Below are positions 11,230-23,300 of a DNA stretch of 64,000 nucleotides, one piece after another. Position 1 is the stretch's first letter; every line of letters begins with the position of its first letter. The notes under the pieces were generated by a model that saw only the letters and a list, made by a program, of their open reading frames with translations, ran no database searches and was not told where the DNA came from. The position numbers and the translations under genes are program-made. Location of the stretch: positions 49,573,054 through 49,637,053 of the forward strand of contig CM069593.1 in assembly GCA_035771175.1 (NCBI GenBank), written 5' to 3'. The DNA is from Paratinospora sagittata (Eukaryota > Streptophyta > Magnoliopsida > Ranunculales > Menispermaceae).

Positions 11230-12235
11230 GAGTTAGAGAAATGCTAAATAAATTGAAATTGCAACACTAAATGTCACAAATCTGATCAGATTTGTAAGCT
11301 CTTAACATGGATTAAAGAAAAACAACTATATAAAGAATTAAATCTATTTATGAAAGTGACATTATAAGTAAGTTGGATTAATCCTCAGCTTGTGACTTAT
11401 TTTTTCAATTATATACATTGTTTTTTTAAGATAAAAATATTTCTCTATTCTTTGTTTCTTCTTTATGTATTTTTCTTTATGAATAGATAAAAAAAATTTA
11501 TTTATCTATTATTCATTATTTTTTTTTTAAAATTATTTTTTATGGGTTGCCTTGTAATTATCCTTTTAAATCATATAAAGTTGTTATTTATTTATTTTTT
11601 AATGGGCAACGATTACTTATGAATCAAAAATTATTTCTTCAATATTTTTTATTTATGTGTACTCAAATTAATATATATTTCTCATTACTTTTAGATGACA
11701 TATAAAAAAATGAAAATTGCTTTTATGACTTCAAAAGGAGTATTTACTTATCCCCTCACTAGAAAAATAGATAAAAATAATTTTATGATAAAAAAAAGGG
11801 TACTTACCTAGCTACCCATAAAAAAAAAAGTATAGTGAATAAGGAAAGAGTGAAGAGGAATAAATAAGTAAAAGAATTAAACAATTTCATGATTAAAAAT
11901 GATATTTATGATTGAAAATATATTTATAATTTTTGAAGAAGTTATTTTGCTACCCATAAAAAATAAGTTAAAAGGTTTTTTTTTTCTTAAACCATGTACA
12001 ACATTGATAAGATAGGTTTGGTAATAAATTGGGCTTGTTAATTACTTTATGCAAGAATGCAAAAGAGGGAAAATAAAATCATTAATTGGATTCACTCTAC
12101 ATATTTGATGCCAAATTAATTTTGACTTGAGTTAAGAGGCTCATATGTAAATAAATGCTATAAATCTGATGTGACATTGGCTGCATTAGATTTGTGGCAT
12201 TTAGTGTGGCAATTTAGGCTAAGAATTATTATGAA
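11230..12235. mobile_element. Possible ~1 kb non-autonomous TIR element
   Basis: The left end (AATTGCAACACTAAATGTCA, then CAAATCTGAT) and the right end read in reverse (AATTGCCACACTAAATGCCA, then CAAATCTAAT) are inverted copies of each other. The left end also contains an 18-bp perfect palindrome at 11277-11294. The interior is AT-rich and non-coding. A deleted MULE or hAT-like element is possible; I could not define target-site duplications. Confidence 0.4.
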
Positions 12236-12794
12236 ATTGATAGACCCTTTCTAAGAGGTAGATTCCTTTTGCTAGATCCAACGCTGGTGCAGTGCCTAGA
12301 GTCAGAATCAGGGCAATTTGATTGGATATTATTGTTGTTATTGATGTTGGTGTCAAATTGTCAATTATGTAAAAAAAAATATTAATTTAACTGTAAAATA
12401 ATACAACTACATGTTCATGTTAATATGGTTTGAGACGTGTATAAAAGGACACATAAGGGTGGTCCAAAAAAAAAAAAGGCTAAACTTCTTAAGGTAAAAG
12501 ATTTGTGTTACTGGTTCATATTTGGTCCAATCTAAAATTCAAATACCACATCTCTACTTGGTCCAAACTTTAAGCTAAAAAATATTTTTATAAAAATTAG
12601 GTACCATCAAATCTCAAATCAACTTAACCAAACCTTCTCCCTACTACATGGGTAAATTACATAATTCACTTTCTCCATTCACTTTATTATATATCAAATC
12701 TTCTATCAAAATATATTTTAGTAGACCCCCCCTTTTAATTAATAAAAGGACATTAACATAATAAATAAATCACTTCAAAGACATTTTTTGGGCC
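12236..12794. other. Intergenic, nothing recognised
   Basis: AT-rich spacer between the candidate TIR element and repeat copy B. No supported ORF, RNA gene or repeat structure seen. Confidence 0.5.
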
Positions 12795-13003
12795 TCTAGT
12801 ACTTCTACTTTAAAAGGAACCTCTATTTATAATAGAAGTTTAAGCTCTAATATAATGAGCAAAACTTTTTTTTTCTTATTTTTGTAAAAATTATACCTCC
12901 CTACTTCAATTAAAAATAGAGAAAGTAAAAGATATTTACCAATAATTTTTTTTTTTACTATATTTTTTTAAAGGTTACAAGTAGAGTTAATAAAAACTAC
13001 CTT
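12795..13003 (-). repeat. Dispersed non-coding repeat, copy B
   Basis: Inverted, diverged counterpart of 1841-2066. In this copy the order on the plus strand is TTCTACTTTAAAAGG, ACCTCTATTTATAATAG, a T-run, TTATACCTCCCTACTTCAAT and GGTTACAAGTAGAGTTAAT. Non-coding. Confidence 0.55.
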
Positions 13004-14146
13004 AAACCGTCTGATGCCTGTAGAATATTTTATTCAGATTGGAAGGAATGCAATATTTTGGTCATTTGAATGCTTGTCTTTCTTGGCTGTTCTCTGAGCA
13101 TGCCTTCCTATTTAAAGAGAGAAAAAAGCCATGTATAAAAAATTAACAACAATACTAATAACAACAAAGTAACAAACAAGAACATGAGAGTTTGAGGTTT
13201 AATTAAGTCCACTTGACCCTGAAAAACCTCAGCTTTTACTGCATAGGGACGGACAACTGCAACCTTCAAATATGCTTATGCTTTAGTGCTAAAAAGTTGA
13301 TGGAAACAAATCAAAACTAGCCATATAGTTCTAGCACGGAACATGCGCATATCATTCAAAATGCCTGTGACCCACATGCTCTTGTGAGCCTCACAGACAT
13401 GGATGTGTCTTATGAGCCACCACTAAGCTTGTATAATTAAGATTGGCTATATTGGAATCTGATACATTATCCCCATCACTTACTAGAAGGCCGCTTCTTT
13501 ATAAAAGTTAGATAGTGTGATCTATATAAGTCAAACTTACATAAAATATTCCTTCTTTTATCTACCACATAAAATGGGTAGAGCAGATGTGCTTCATGAC
13601 ATCTCTTTTTTTATCAGCTTCAGAGTTAAGGGGGCATGGTTTGAGATTCCTCAAAGGAAAAAAAAAAAAAAGTGAAAAGATAACTCCAAATTCCAATAGT
13701 GTTAGGTACCATACCTTTTTGCAAAACCATTTAGTGGCTGACATTTTATGAAAGATGGAATGGCACTGGCAAAACTATCATCATTGGAAGAGCCTTTAGC
13801 AACACCAATCACTATTAGGAAGCAAGAAGCCTCATGAGCCCATGAACAGTATATTCTTGTCACTGCAAAATCCTAGTGATTTCTAGGTATCTGTTTACTT
13901 GGTTTTATTTTGTGTGTAACTTGCAAGAAATAGATCATCCCATCACCTAAGCTCTCTCTTAATCACTGAGAGCCTAATATCTAAATGATAACATCAACTG
14001 TTCATCAACTTAGAGGATTAATGATTCGAAATCATTAGAATATTAAAGAAACTCATTGAAACACCTAGATGCATCAAATAGACTCAAACTTAATTCGAAC
14101 ATTCAAAGATATAAAATAATGTAGATTGATAATTTGAACTGCTCTT
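13004..14146. other. Intergenic, nothing recognised
   Basis: No ORF with family resemblance, no RNA gene and no clear repeat. Short reading frames here look like chance. Confidence 0.5.
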
Positions 14147-14214
14147 TGTTAGATAACCACTTGACTCAAAAGTTATAATTATCAGATAACACAACAATAT
14201 ATATCAAGCTATCG
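14147..14214 (-). repeat. Solo LTR of the same TRIM family
   Basis: A third ~68-bp copy of the LTR next to copy I, in the same orientation, with AACTTTTGAGTCAAGTGG followed by TTATCTAACA. No PBS follows it, so it is a solo LTR or the remnant of a tandem insertion. Confidence 0.6.
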
Positions 14215-14335
14215 CTAACATACTAACATAGATGACTTAAGCAAGTTGTTTTGAATTTAGCATGTCACCATTCTATTGAAAGTTGGTCAGAAGGATTGCA
14301 CCCAGAAACCAAAGGCTTTTAATTAAACTTGGGCT

Positions 14336-14612
14336 TGTTAGAAACCACCAAATCCAAAAGCTATCGTTGATAAGTGGAGGCCTAACAATGTATATTAAGC
14401 TATCATTGACACTTCCCCCTCACATGGAGAGACAAAAGAGAGATAGAAGAAGAGACAATACCAATCATGCAAATGAGGAACATGTAAAAGCCAACATTGG
14501 TACTTGAATCCAAGATCTCTAACAAAATTAGCTATAATACCATGTTAGAAACCACTGCACTTGAAAGTTATAGCTGATGGATGGAGGCCTAATAATGTAT
14601 ATCAAGCAATCA
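14336..14612 (-). mobile_element. TRIM-like miniature LTR retrotransposon, copy I
   Basis: Read on the minus strand: a 70-bp LTR (14612-14543) starting TGATTGCTTGATATACATTA and ending GGTTTCTAACA; directly after it TGGTATTATAGC, a diverged form of the initiator-Met tRNA primer site TGGTATCAGAGC; about 120 bp of non-coding interior; a purine tract (GTGAGGGGGAAGTG, about 14408-14421); then a second 70-bp LTR (14405-14336) ending TTTCTAACA. TG...CA ends, PBS and PPT in the right places and a total of 277 bp match terminal-repeat retrotransposons in miniature. It carries no protein, so it would move with help from another element. Confidence 0.7.
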
Positions 14613-17330
14613 TTAATAACGGTCACTTGTCCAAAGTAGAGAGAAAAATAGATCAAATAACACATTTAATTATTTAAGTTCTTGTAGCAAAAACTAAAAG
14701 CTGATTCATCAAAAATCTTCTACGTTTCAGGAAATTACTTACTTTGAGCACCCACATTCTTTTAGTATATGGGTTTCTTTTTATCATTTGTCCCTCTCAC
14801 AAGCCTAAACTGATGGTGTTCCTTTAGTAAGTACCTTCTAGACAGCAACATACAAAGTTGAAGGCAGTATAGATAAGCCAAAAGATGGAATCTCAGATGA
14901 AGTTAGGCGGGACAAAGGAGATCCCCACTCATAGCCCATTTGCAACCTTTTTTAAAAATCTTTACTTGGGTAAATATGACACTATTGCTCTAATGACTTT
15001 TAGCACCATCAACGCTATGCTAGGTTTCAATGGACAAAGACACCTGGTGAAAGATCTTTTCAAACATCAAACCCAACCATTTGTTCCAGCTAAAAATGTT
15101 ATAAAAAAAAAAAAAAAGACAGAAAAGGTAATGCTTTTCATTGTAAAACAATCAAAAGACGAAAGAAATGTTGATAATAGACAATCAAAAGAAGAAATAT
15201 TTTACTGCACAAATAATTTCTAACCACGCATCCACCATTAATTTACTCCTCTAATTTTGTATCCAGAAGTACAAGGTGTTAATATGACCCGCTCGCACGT
15301 GGGATGAGTGGGTTGTGTAACCCCCCACATAATATAGATCTCTTGTCCACTTTCTCAGTTGGTTGTTTTCACGAACGTAAACTCTCATCTCTCAATGTGT
15401 ATTCTCTTGGGCAGCGGAAAATGTTGGATTAACACCCGCTATGCTGTAATCTTCCATGGGGAGAGTTGCAAGATCAATGGAGCAAGGACTTGAGTGACTT
15501 GAAAAAAAAATGGAAATTGTTGTTGATAAAGTTTTTAAATCAGACTTGGAAGTAAAGGAGGTTTGTCAAACCAAATTAGGACTCAAATTGATGAATCATA
15601 AAATTTATAGAAACTATCATAATCATTTGTAAATACATAGAAAAAGAATCATCTATAGACTCACACTTTGACTTCTAATTTTACTCATAATTATTTGGCC
15701 TGACGAGAGTTGGGCCAAATTTTTGTGAGGATGCACTTTTCACCAAGGATATTGTCCTCCATACTTTACCCATTCTAAATTTCACAATTTAAGCAAATTA
15801 TTGTTGAAATTAACAATGAAAACAAAGACGTTAGTAATTGTTCATCATTTATACGGCCTTTCCTTGAGTTATGAATATTTGAATGACTAGTCTAGTCTTC
15901 AAAGACACTTTCCTTAAAAAAATTATCCACTCTACAAACAGCTCATCCTACAACTTTTGGCACAACCAACTGGTCACAACTTAGGTCCAAAGCTCTACAT
16001 AATAACCATAGATATATGGATGAGGGCGAAAAAAAAAGCCTATGGCCACAAGATTCTGCCATTTCAAGGCCTAGGGAAGGATCAATATACAATTATACAG
16101 TCTTACCTGCATTGCAAAGATGTTTTTAGAATAAAACCCATGACCTCCAAGTCACAATGGAGAAACACAAAATATGTTTTATTGTATTTTTTATATATAC
16201 AAGAATGATGCATATCACCACAAATCATAAGACTTGAATTTAGATTCAATATAAGATTCGGAATATTATGGTCTAATTAAGCATTTAAATATTTTTTGTT
16301 CTAAATAAAAACATAGATTAAAAAAAATTTGCATAGTTGAATCAAGACACTCTTAGAACCATATTGATATAGTAAATCTTAAAGGTTTCATGTAGTTAAG
16401 CACTTAATAAAGGACAATCTATTCAATGATTAACAAGTAAGTAAGAAACAACCCTTTATACCAAGCTTTGAGACACAACACAATCAACTTACTCATAAAG
16501 ATTCACACATAAAGAAAAAATGTTAGATAAAAGCACAAACCTCTAAGAATGATAAGACTAACATCAAGCCTCATCTCAATTATTTAATGTTAATAAATAA
16601 TATTATTCCGCATTCAACTCTATCTAGGTCATAATTTCTATTAAAGTTGATCTTATCTGTTTCTTTTATCTCATTGGTAACTTAAATCAACCTAATCTTG
16701 CACCATGTTACTTCTTTGAGATTTCTATAGCATTGCCAAACTACATCAGCCAGCCCCCTCTCATGCCCAAAATTAGTTTTAACTACAGGTTCCCACAAAT
16801 AACCTCATTCATAATTCTGTGTTGTCTTCCTTTCTTTCCTTCATTCTTTCTTTTCATTTCTTTTTTTCTTTTTTTTGTCTAGATTTTTGCATCCATACTC
16901 ACCAAATGCCAACTATAGTTACTACACTCAGGCAGCATGTCTCTGACTCAAAATTAAAAGCAACTACCTATTTTATCAAATACCTTAATTTCCATAATGA
17001 AGGCAGGTAAGACTACCATACTATAACCTGAAGAAGGCCTCATTGAATTGGAAAAAGATATATAAATATGTGTTACATATATATATATATAAAGAGAGAG
17101 AGAGAGAGAGAGAGAGAGAGTTAGATACATCGATTTGTAATTCATTTTCTTTTGCTCCTGCTCAATAGATGGAAATATGCTCATCAATATACACATATTT
17201 ATAAAAAGTAAATAATTAAAAAGCCTTACTCAAAGGACACAAGCACTAGTTGCTTTAAGCCATTCCGACAGCTTTCTGTACTCTCAACATCTTTTCTTCG
17301 GCATCCCAAAATCTTTTCACATTATTGGGC
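14613..17330. other. Intergenic, gene-poor
   Basis: No gene recognised. It contains a compound (AT)n(AG)n microsatellite at about 17077-17120 and AT-rich spacer. Sequence at 15280-15500 is less AT-rich (TGACCCGCTCGCACGTGGGA) and could be a remnant of a repeat, but I cannot name it. Confidence 0.5.
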
Positions 17331-20300
17331 TTATGAAAGTGTGTAAGTTGCTCTAATATAATCAACAATTTCCGCACTTTCAAACATCTTTACACCAGTG
17401 TTGGGATCTTCTAAATAAGGTACCTGTTCAATATCATAGTAAAAAATGATTCATTTGTTTACATATTTTATAATTATGGACTAAAAATAAGAATGCAAGA
17501 TAATTCCATGAACATCAAAACAAATTGCTCAAATATTGAAACTTGAATAATAAGAAATGTCAGTGACCTGAAAGTGGCCTGCCTTCTCATATAATGTTTG
17601 TCGTTTTGGACTGCCACGAGCACTACTGCAATTCAAATATATAGCATGTAGCAATAAACAAAGAATAGATGATGCTGAACATAATCCTACACATAATATA
17701 CACATAAAAGATGATAAGCACGTGTATTTTAAAAACACAAAAATATCAACATCAGCTCTTACTGCTATCATTTAGGCTAGTTAGGTTTGCATTTGACCTT
17801 CAGACTTTCAACCTCCACCAAGGTGAGTCCTCAAGAGCCTTGTTATTGACTATCTCCAAACATGCTCAACAATAAAAAAAAGTGCTCGTCTATTTTAACT
17901 TCTATTTGAGCATCTCTTTAGTTTACTAAAAAGAACTATCTCCCTTATTTTTTGTCTAACCACTAATCCACACTAACATGCTCACATATATGTCACATTA
18001 ATTTGATACACATCTTTTCTGAACAGATATCTCTTCTCCCTCTTCATCTTTTTATTTTTGTTTTGTTTTTATATTATTTTGGTTATTAATTTTATTTTAT
18101 TTTTGTGTTGCTAATCTCTTATCTACATAAATATATTTAAACATTTTTCGTCACCTACACACCAAACTGCTAAATTCTTCAGGCTCCGACCAGATATGCG
18201 TAAATCGAAAAGGGCGGGTCCCCATTTGAAGGGCTCATTATCCAATATTAAGAGCCAGTGGTCCAAAACTAATCTGATGCCTGCTCTTCTCTAGGAAAAG
18301 GGAAAATCTCTTCCAACCTTGGTCAATGGGTTACTTGTCAAGCCTGCAACACACATGACTACTTCCAATTCAGATGGAGTCAATGTCATGCATGCTCCTT
18401 GAGGTCTTGGAAGTATTATGTTTCTCACCGAGATTCCTCACCATATTGAAATTGCCAAGTTAGGCACTTAGTTGGATCACAAAGACTGCTTAAACCAGCC
18501 AATTCCATTGTTGTCAAGCTGCCAATGTGGTGTCTAGGCAAGAACTAGGTGATGAGAAAATAATTATTTGTAGTTCTCGAAATAATTAAGAATAACTATA
18601 CAGTATATACATAAATAGACAAAGGTATAATGAACATCAATATAATAGACAAGAATTAAAGAATCTATATGAATAAGCACTTAACATGAAACAAATTGAT
18701 GACTTCTTGTGGCCCATTACTTTTTAAGTCTATGGTGCAAATGCAATCACAATATAAAAGGCTTCATACACACATTTTATCTTTTAGAAAGGTAAACTAT
18801 AAAAATGTAAAATATATTTTTACTTAATTATTTACCCAATCAAGCATCATAATAAGCCTTTAGCGCTAACAAAAGAAATAAAATGACTTGAGAAAGAGAA
18901 AAAAATGAAAAAAACAAAAAAAAAACCTATGATTGCAAATTTTGGAAATCTAACTCAATCAGCGCTTAGAGCTAGAACATATTAAACATTTACCTGCGAA
19001 GTATATGCGGCAACTCTAACTCAACCAGCACTTCACGCACAATTTTGCAAAAGGGGGAAGCCTGAAGGAACAAGGTAACATGTTTTACTTAGAGCACCCC
19101 AAAAGGTGTGCTGCTTACATTACCATGCAAACTGAGAACAACAAGGCATCAACATTTATATCAAAACTGAGAACAACAACATTTACATATTAAAAAAATA
19201 ACATGTGGACTACACTTCTAATTTTTAAGGACCTGACCTCATATGCCCATAACTGTAACGGTTCAGGTGGGAGTTTCGAAGGAATATATGTACTTCCCTG
19301 GAAAAGAAAGTATAAGCGATTTCAAAATACAGTTCAGTAACATTGGAAGGTTTCCAACAGAGAAACTTTATAAGATGCTATTCTTGTTGTCTTAAAAATG
19401 TTTCAAATGTGTAATGTAGCTTCTACAGTTGACTATATGAATCAAAACTGAACTTCAACAACTTAAAAGTACTATGTAAAATGGTTCTCCCATTAGTTCT
19501 TTTCTGTTATCTTTTGACATGACATATTGGAACTTGGAAGGGCCATTCCATAATTTTGATGGTACAAGAAATGAACAAAGATTGAACTAAATTACCTTGC
19601 CAATCCGCCCAATCATAGCAAATCCCTCAGATAAAGTCTGCAACACAATTCTGTAAATGTCTAATAAGGTTGAAAAGCACATTCTCTCTAGATAACAATA
19701 TCAAACTAGAGATAGAAGTATACAGGGGTGAAATTCAGCAATTGTAAAAGCTTACTGTAAGTAGTCCAAGTGACAGTGACAAAGGCACAGTTCCATCACC
19801 TGTAATGTTAATGTCAACAAGTTAAACTTTTAAGACAATAGTTGGCCCACTAAAATCTTTCTAAACAGTATTCAACTGAAAAAATAATAATTTCCTGAGA
19901 AAAAAAAATCCAGACTCATCTTGGCAAAATTATTTAAAAATTTCATAATACTCATCTGCTTTAAAACATTTGGCAGAATAAGATAAATGAAAACTTGGAA
20001 TGGACTCTGGTAAACATACCATATTTCCCAACCAAATACTTGATTATTTCATCAGATTCATACATAGAAACACCTGTGTTTGGATCCACCTGCAATAGGA
20101 AAAAGTTTAGAGGCCTCTTTGAACTTTGAAGTATCTTCTAAATTCTAATATGAATATGGTAAAGGGCATGAAACTATGAATAGACTTGTATGATCAACAA
20201 GCCCAAATTGAAAAAGGCAGGTCTACAAGTGTTGAGCTTTAATTACTCTATATTATAACATAACAATATCTAGAAGATAAAAAGGTATACAGCAGCACCC

Positions 20301-23300
20301 TACAGACAAGGAAAACATCAAAAGCTCTAAAAAAATGTGTTTGCTCAAGTCCTTTTCGACTTTTATTTTATTTTATTTGAGGATATATGAGTCTCTTAGA
20401 ACACCTACCTAATCCCTAAGATGTGTGTGGCCCTTCATCCTCAAACGTTGGGAACTTTATGAGGAGAGGCCTGCATGGTGTAGGATTTGAACACAAGATT
20501 CTCGTTTCCTTAGATGGGTTCTAGACATGACAACAACACCAACTTGGTCAGTCCTCTTCCACTATTACCGCTAAAAGAGACACTACACCTATTGCTTATA
20601 AATAGAAATTTTAGAAAGCTGCTATATGCTAAGGATCAAAAATTCAATTTTGTCCTAAATTTCAATCCCCAAAAGTTAATTTGGGGAAGTCCAATTCAAC
20701 ATGATAGTTCTTGTAAAAATTTGACATCTCAGAGAAGTATAAAGAATTTGATTTATATGTTAGGAAGATACATGTTTTTTCTATATATGTTAGAAAACAT
20801 AACGATATACTGGAACCCATTAAAGTAGAATAGTTTAAACTAAGATTTTCAATCTCTAAAACAATTAATGCACATTGCATAAGCAACAAACTATTTTATG
20901 ACTTCTACTCTAAAAATTTATCGGAGATCTATGGGTTAGTTGCACAAAATTATAAATTCTGTGTGTTTTTATTTTTTGAATCAATGTTAGATTTGTGTAA
21001 TTTTTTTTCTTACAGCGATTGTGTAGTTTCTATTCATTACATATGAGATGGAGCTTCAATCTAAGATACTTTCTTCTTTAGGACCATTTTCTAACAAAAG
21101 CTGAAATTAGCATTGAGTTTTTAACAGTGTTTGGAAAGTATAAAAGTCATAAAGGATTTTTTGAGTTTTACAAATTATTTCAATTTATTACCCAACATCG
21201 GTGGAATCTTTGTATTTTTTTTATTTTTTGTTTGTTTACATTTAATTCACAATTTGATGATTAAAAAATCAAAAAAATTGTATGAAGATTCAGAAAAGTT
21301 TGTCTCATCCCATGATTAGAGCAAACAATATAATCAACTACACAAAACCTATTCCCTTCTATAGGGGCACAAGAATCCTCTTCCTCCACACTTTGTCAAA
21401 GGCTAAGTCTACAATTATATTACGAGTAATTATATCCTTTTTAGTTATCTTTATTTGTGTTATTTTAGGTCTTCCATTTCCTCTCCTTAAATAAATGGAT
21501 TCAAAGTTGACCCCTAGTGCAAACCCATTATAATTGGGAACACACTAGTCACTAGTTCCCTTACTATTATAGTACTATTGTTATTGTTCCATCATATAAG
21601 TCCCTCGTCAAGTCAAAGTGCCTATTTGCAAATCTTCTTTTTAAAAAAATGTACCTCTAGATACTCTACCATAAGCTTTCTCTAGATAAATTAATACCAT
21701 GTAAAAGTCTTTCTTCTTCTTCCTATACCTCCATCAATCTCCTCAATAAGCAAATCACTTTCACGATTGATCTCCCAAGAATAAGTCTAAATTGATTTTT
21801 CAACATCTTCATTTCAACTTTTACTCAAATCTTAATTAACCTCTCTTACAATTTCATCATATGACTCATCAATTTGTTGCCCCCATGTAATTGTCAAAAG
21901 GCTTTGTTGAGTTGAGTCGATCATTATTCTAAACTTAAAATTTTCTAAATGATTCATTAAATAATTTTTCAAGATAAGTTTTCCACCTTTCTTTGATCTT
22001 TTCTTCTTTTACTAAGACTCATTGATCACACTTTTAGTACATTTAATATGGTTAAAATATTTTGTTTCACTTTCCCTTTGTTTCACAAGGTTATGCATAT
22101 TCTCTTCTCCTTCCTTTGTACTTAAAACTAATATATAAATCATCATATGCTTTTAAGTATAGCATGACTTTTTTAGTTATTTTCATTTTATCTCTATAGT
22201 TTCTGAGTTGAGTTGAGTTAATCATTATTCTAAACTTAAAATTTTCTAAATGATTTTCATTAAATAATTTTTCATGATAATTTTTCCTCCTTTCTTTGAT
22301 CTTTTCTTCTTTTACTAAGACTCATTGATCACACTTTTAGTACATTTAATATGGTTAAAATATTTTGTTTCACTTTTCCTTTGTTTCACAAGGTTATGCA
22401 TATTCTCTTCTCCTTCCTTTGTACTTAAAACTAATATATAAATCATCACATGGTTCTAAGTATAGCATTACTTGCCACTTTTCTAGGTATTTTCATTTTA
22501 TCTCTATAGTTTCTGAAAATTTCCTCATCCCTAGTCTTTTTTGCCAAGTTTTTATAATTTGCTTGTTTAAATTGTTTTGCAATTTGAAATTCTACTATCA
22601 AGTATCAGTAATGATGAGCACAAAAAAAGGTACAGACAAAACTACAACAATAAACAGTCTGGTACATGGAAGGACTTATCATGATGATAGGAGAAGCTTC
22701 CAGAAACTACCTATTACTAGCATGCATCCGCATGAATTTTAGGATAACCAATTTTTCGACCATCATTGTTGTTCTAAAATTGTTCACCAAACACTAGCGT
22801 TAGAAAATGAAATATTATCTAACCATGTACGGAAATTGTTGTTTTCCACCCATTTGAGCAACCTTTGGACGAAAATTTGGACCATTTCTTGGGCAAGGAT
22901 AAAACAGTACATCAAGATCCAAAACAGCCACAATTTCCCTAACCTGCAAAACAATAAAATGTCAATATACATTTGAAAAGATGCCATAATAAAATGATAT
23001 GGAGCAGAAGCATGCCACCCAGTGAACAAAAATTGTTTTTCTTGCTAGTGATAGCTTGATATAAATTGTTGTGCTTCTATCCATAAGCTATAGATTTTAA
23101 GTGAAGTGGTTTCTAATATTGTATCAAAGCTCCGATTATATGACAGGTTTTGGGTTTAAGCCTCTTTGTTGGCATCTGCATAATTTGCATTTTCCTATTC
23201 TTTTAGCGTTAGTGATAACTTCATATGCATTGTTGGTCCTTCACCTATTAACTACAGCTTTTAGGTCAAATGATTTCCAATATCGTAGCCTTTAAACTTC

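Noticed and set aside
22365..22742. 125-codon plus-strand frame
   Set aside because: Lies in an intron, half of it inside the tandem duplication, with no recognisable domain.
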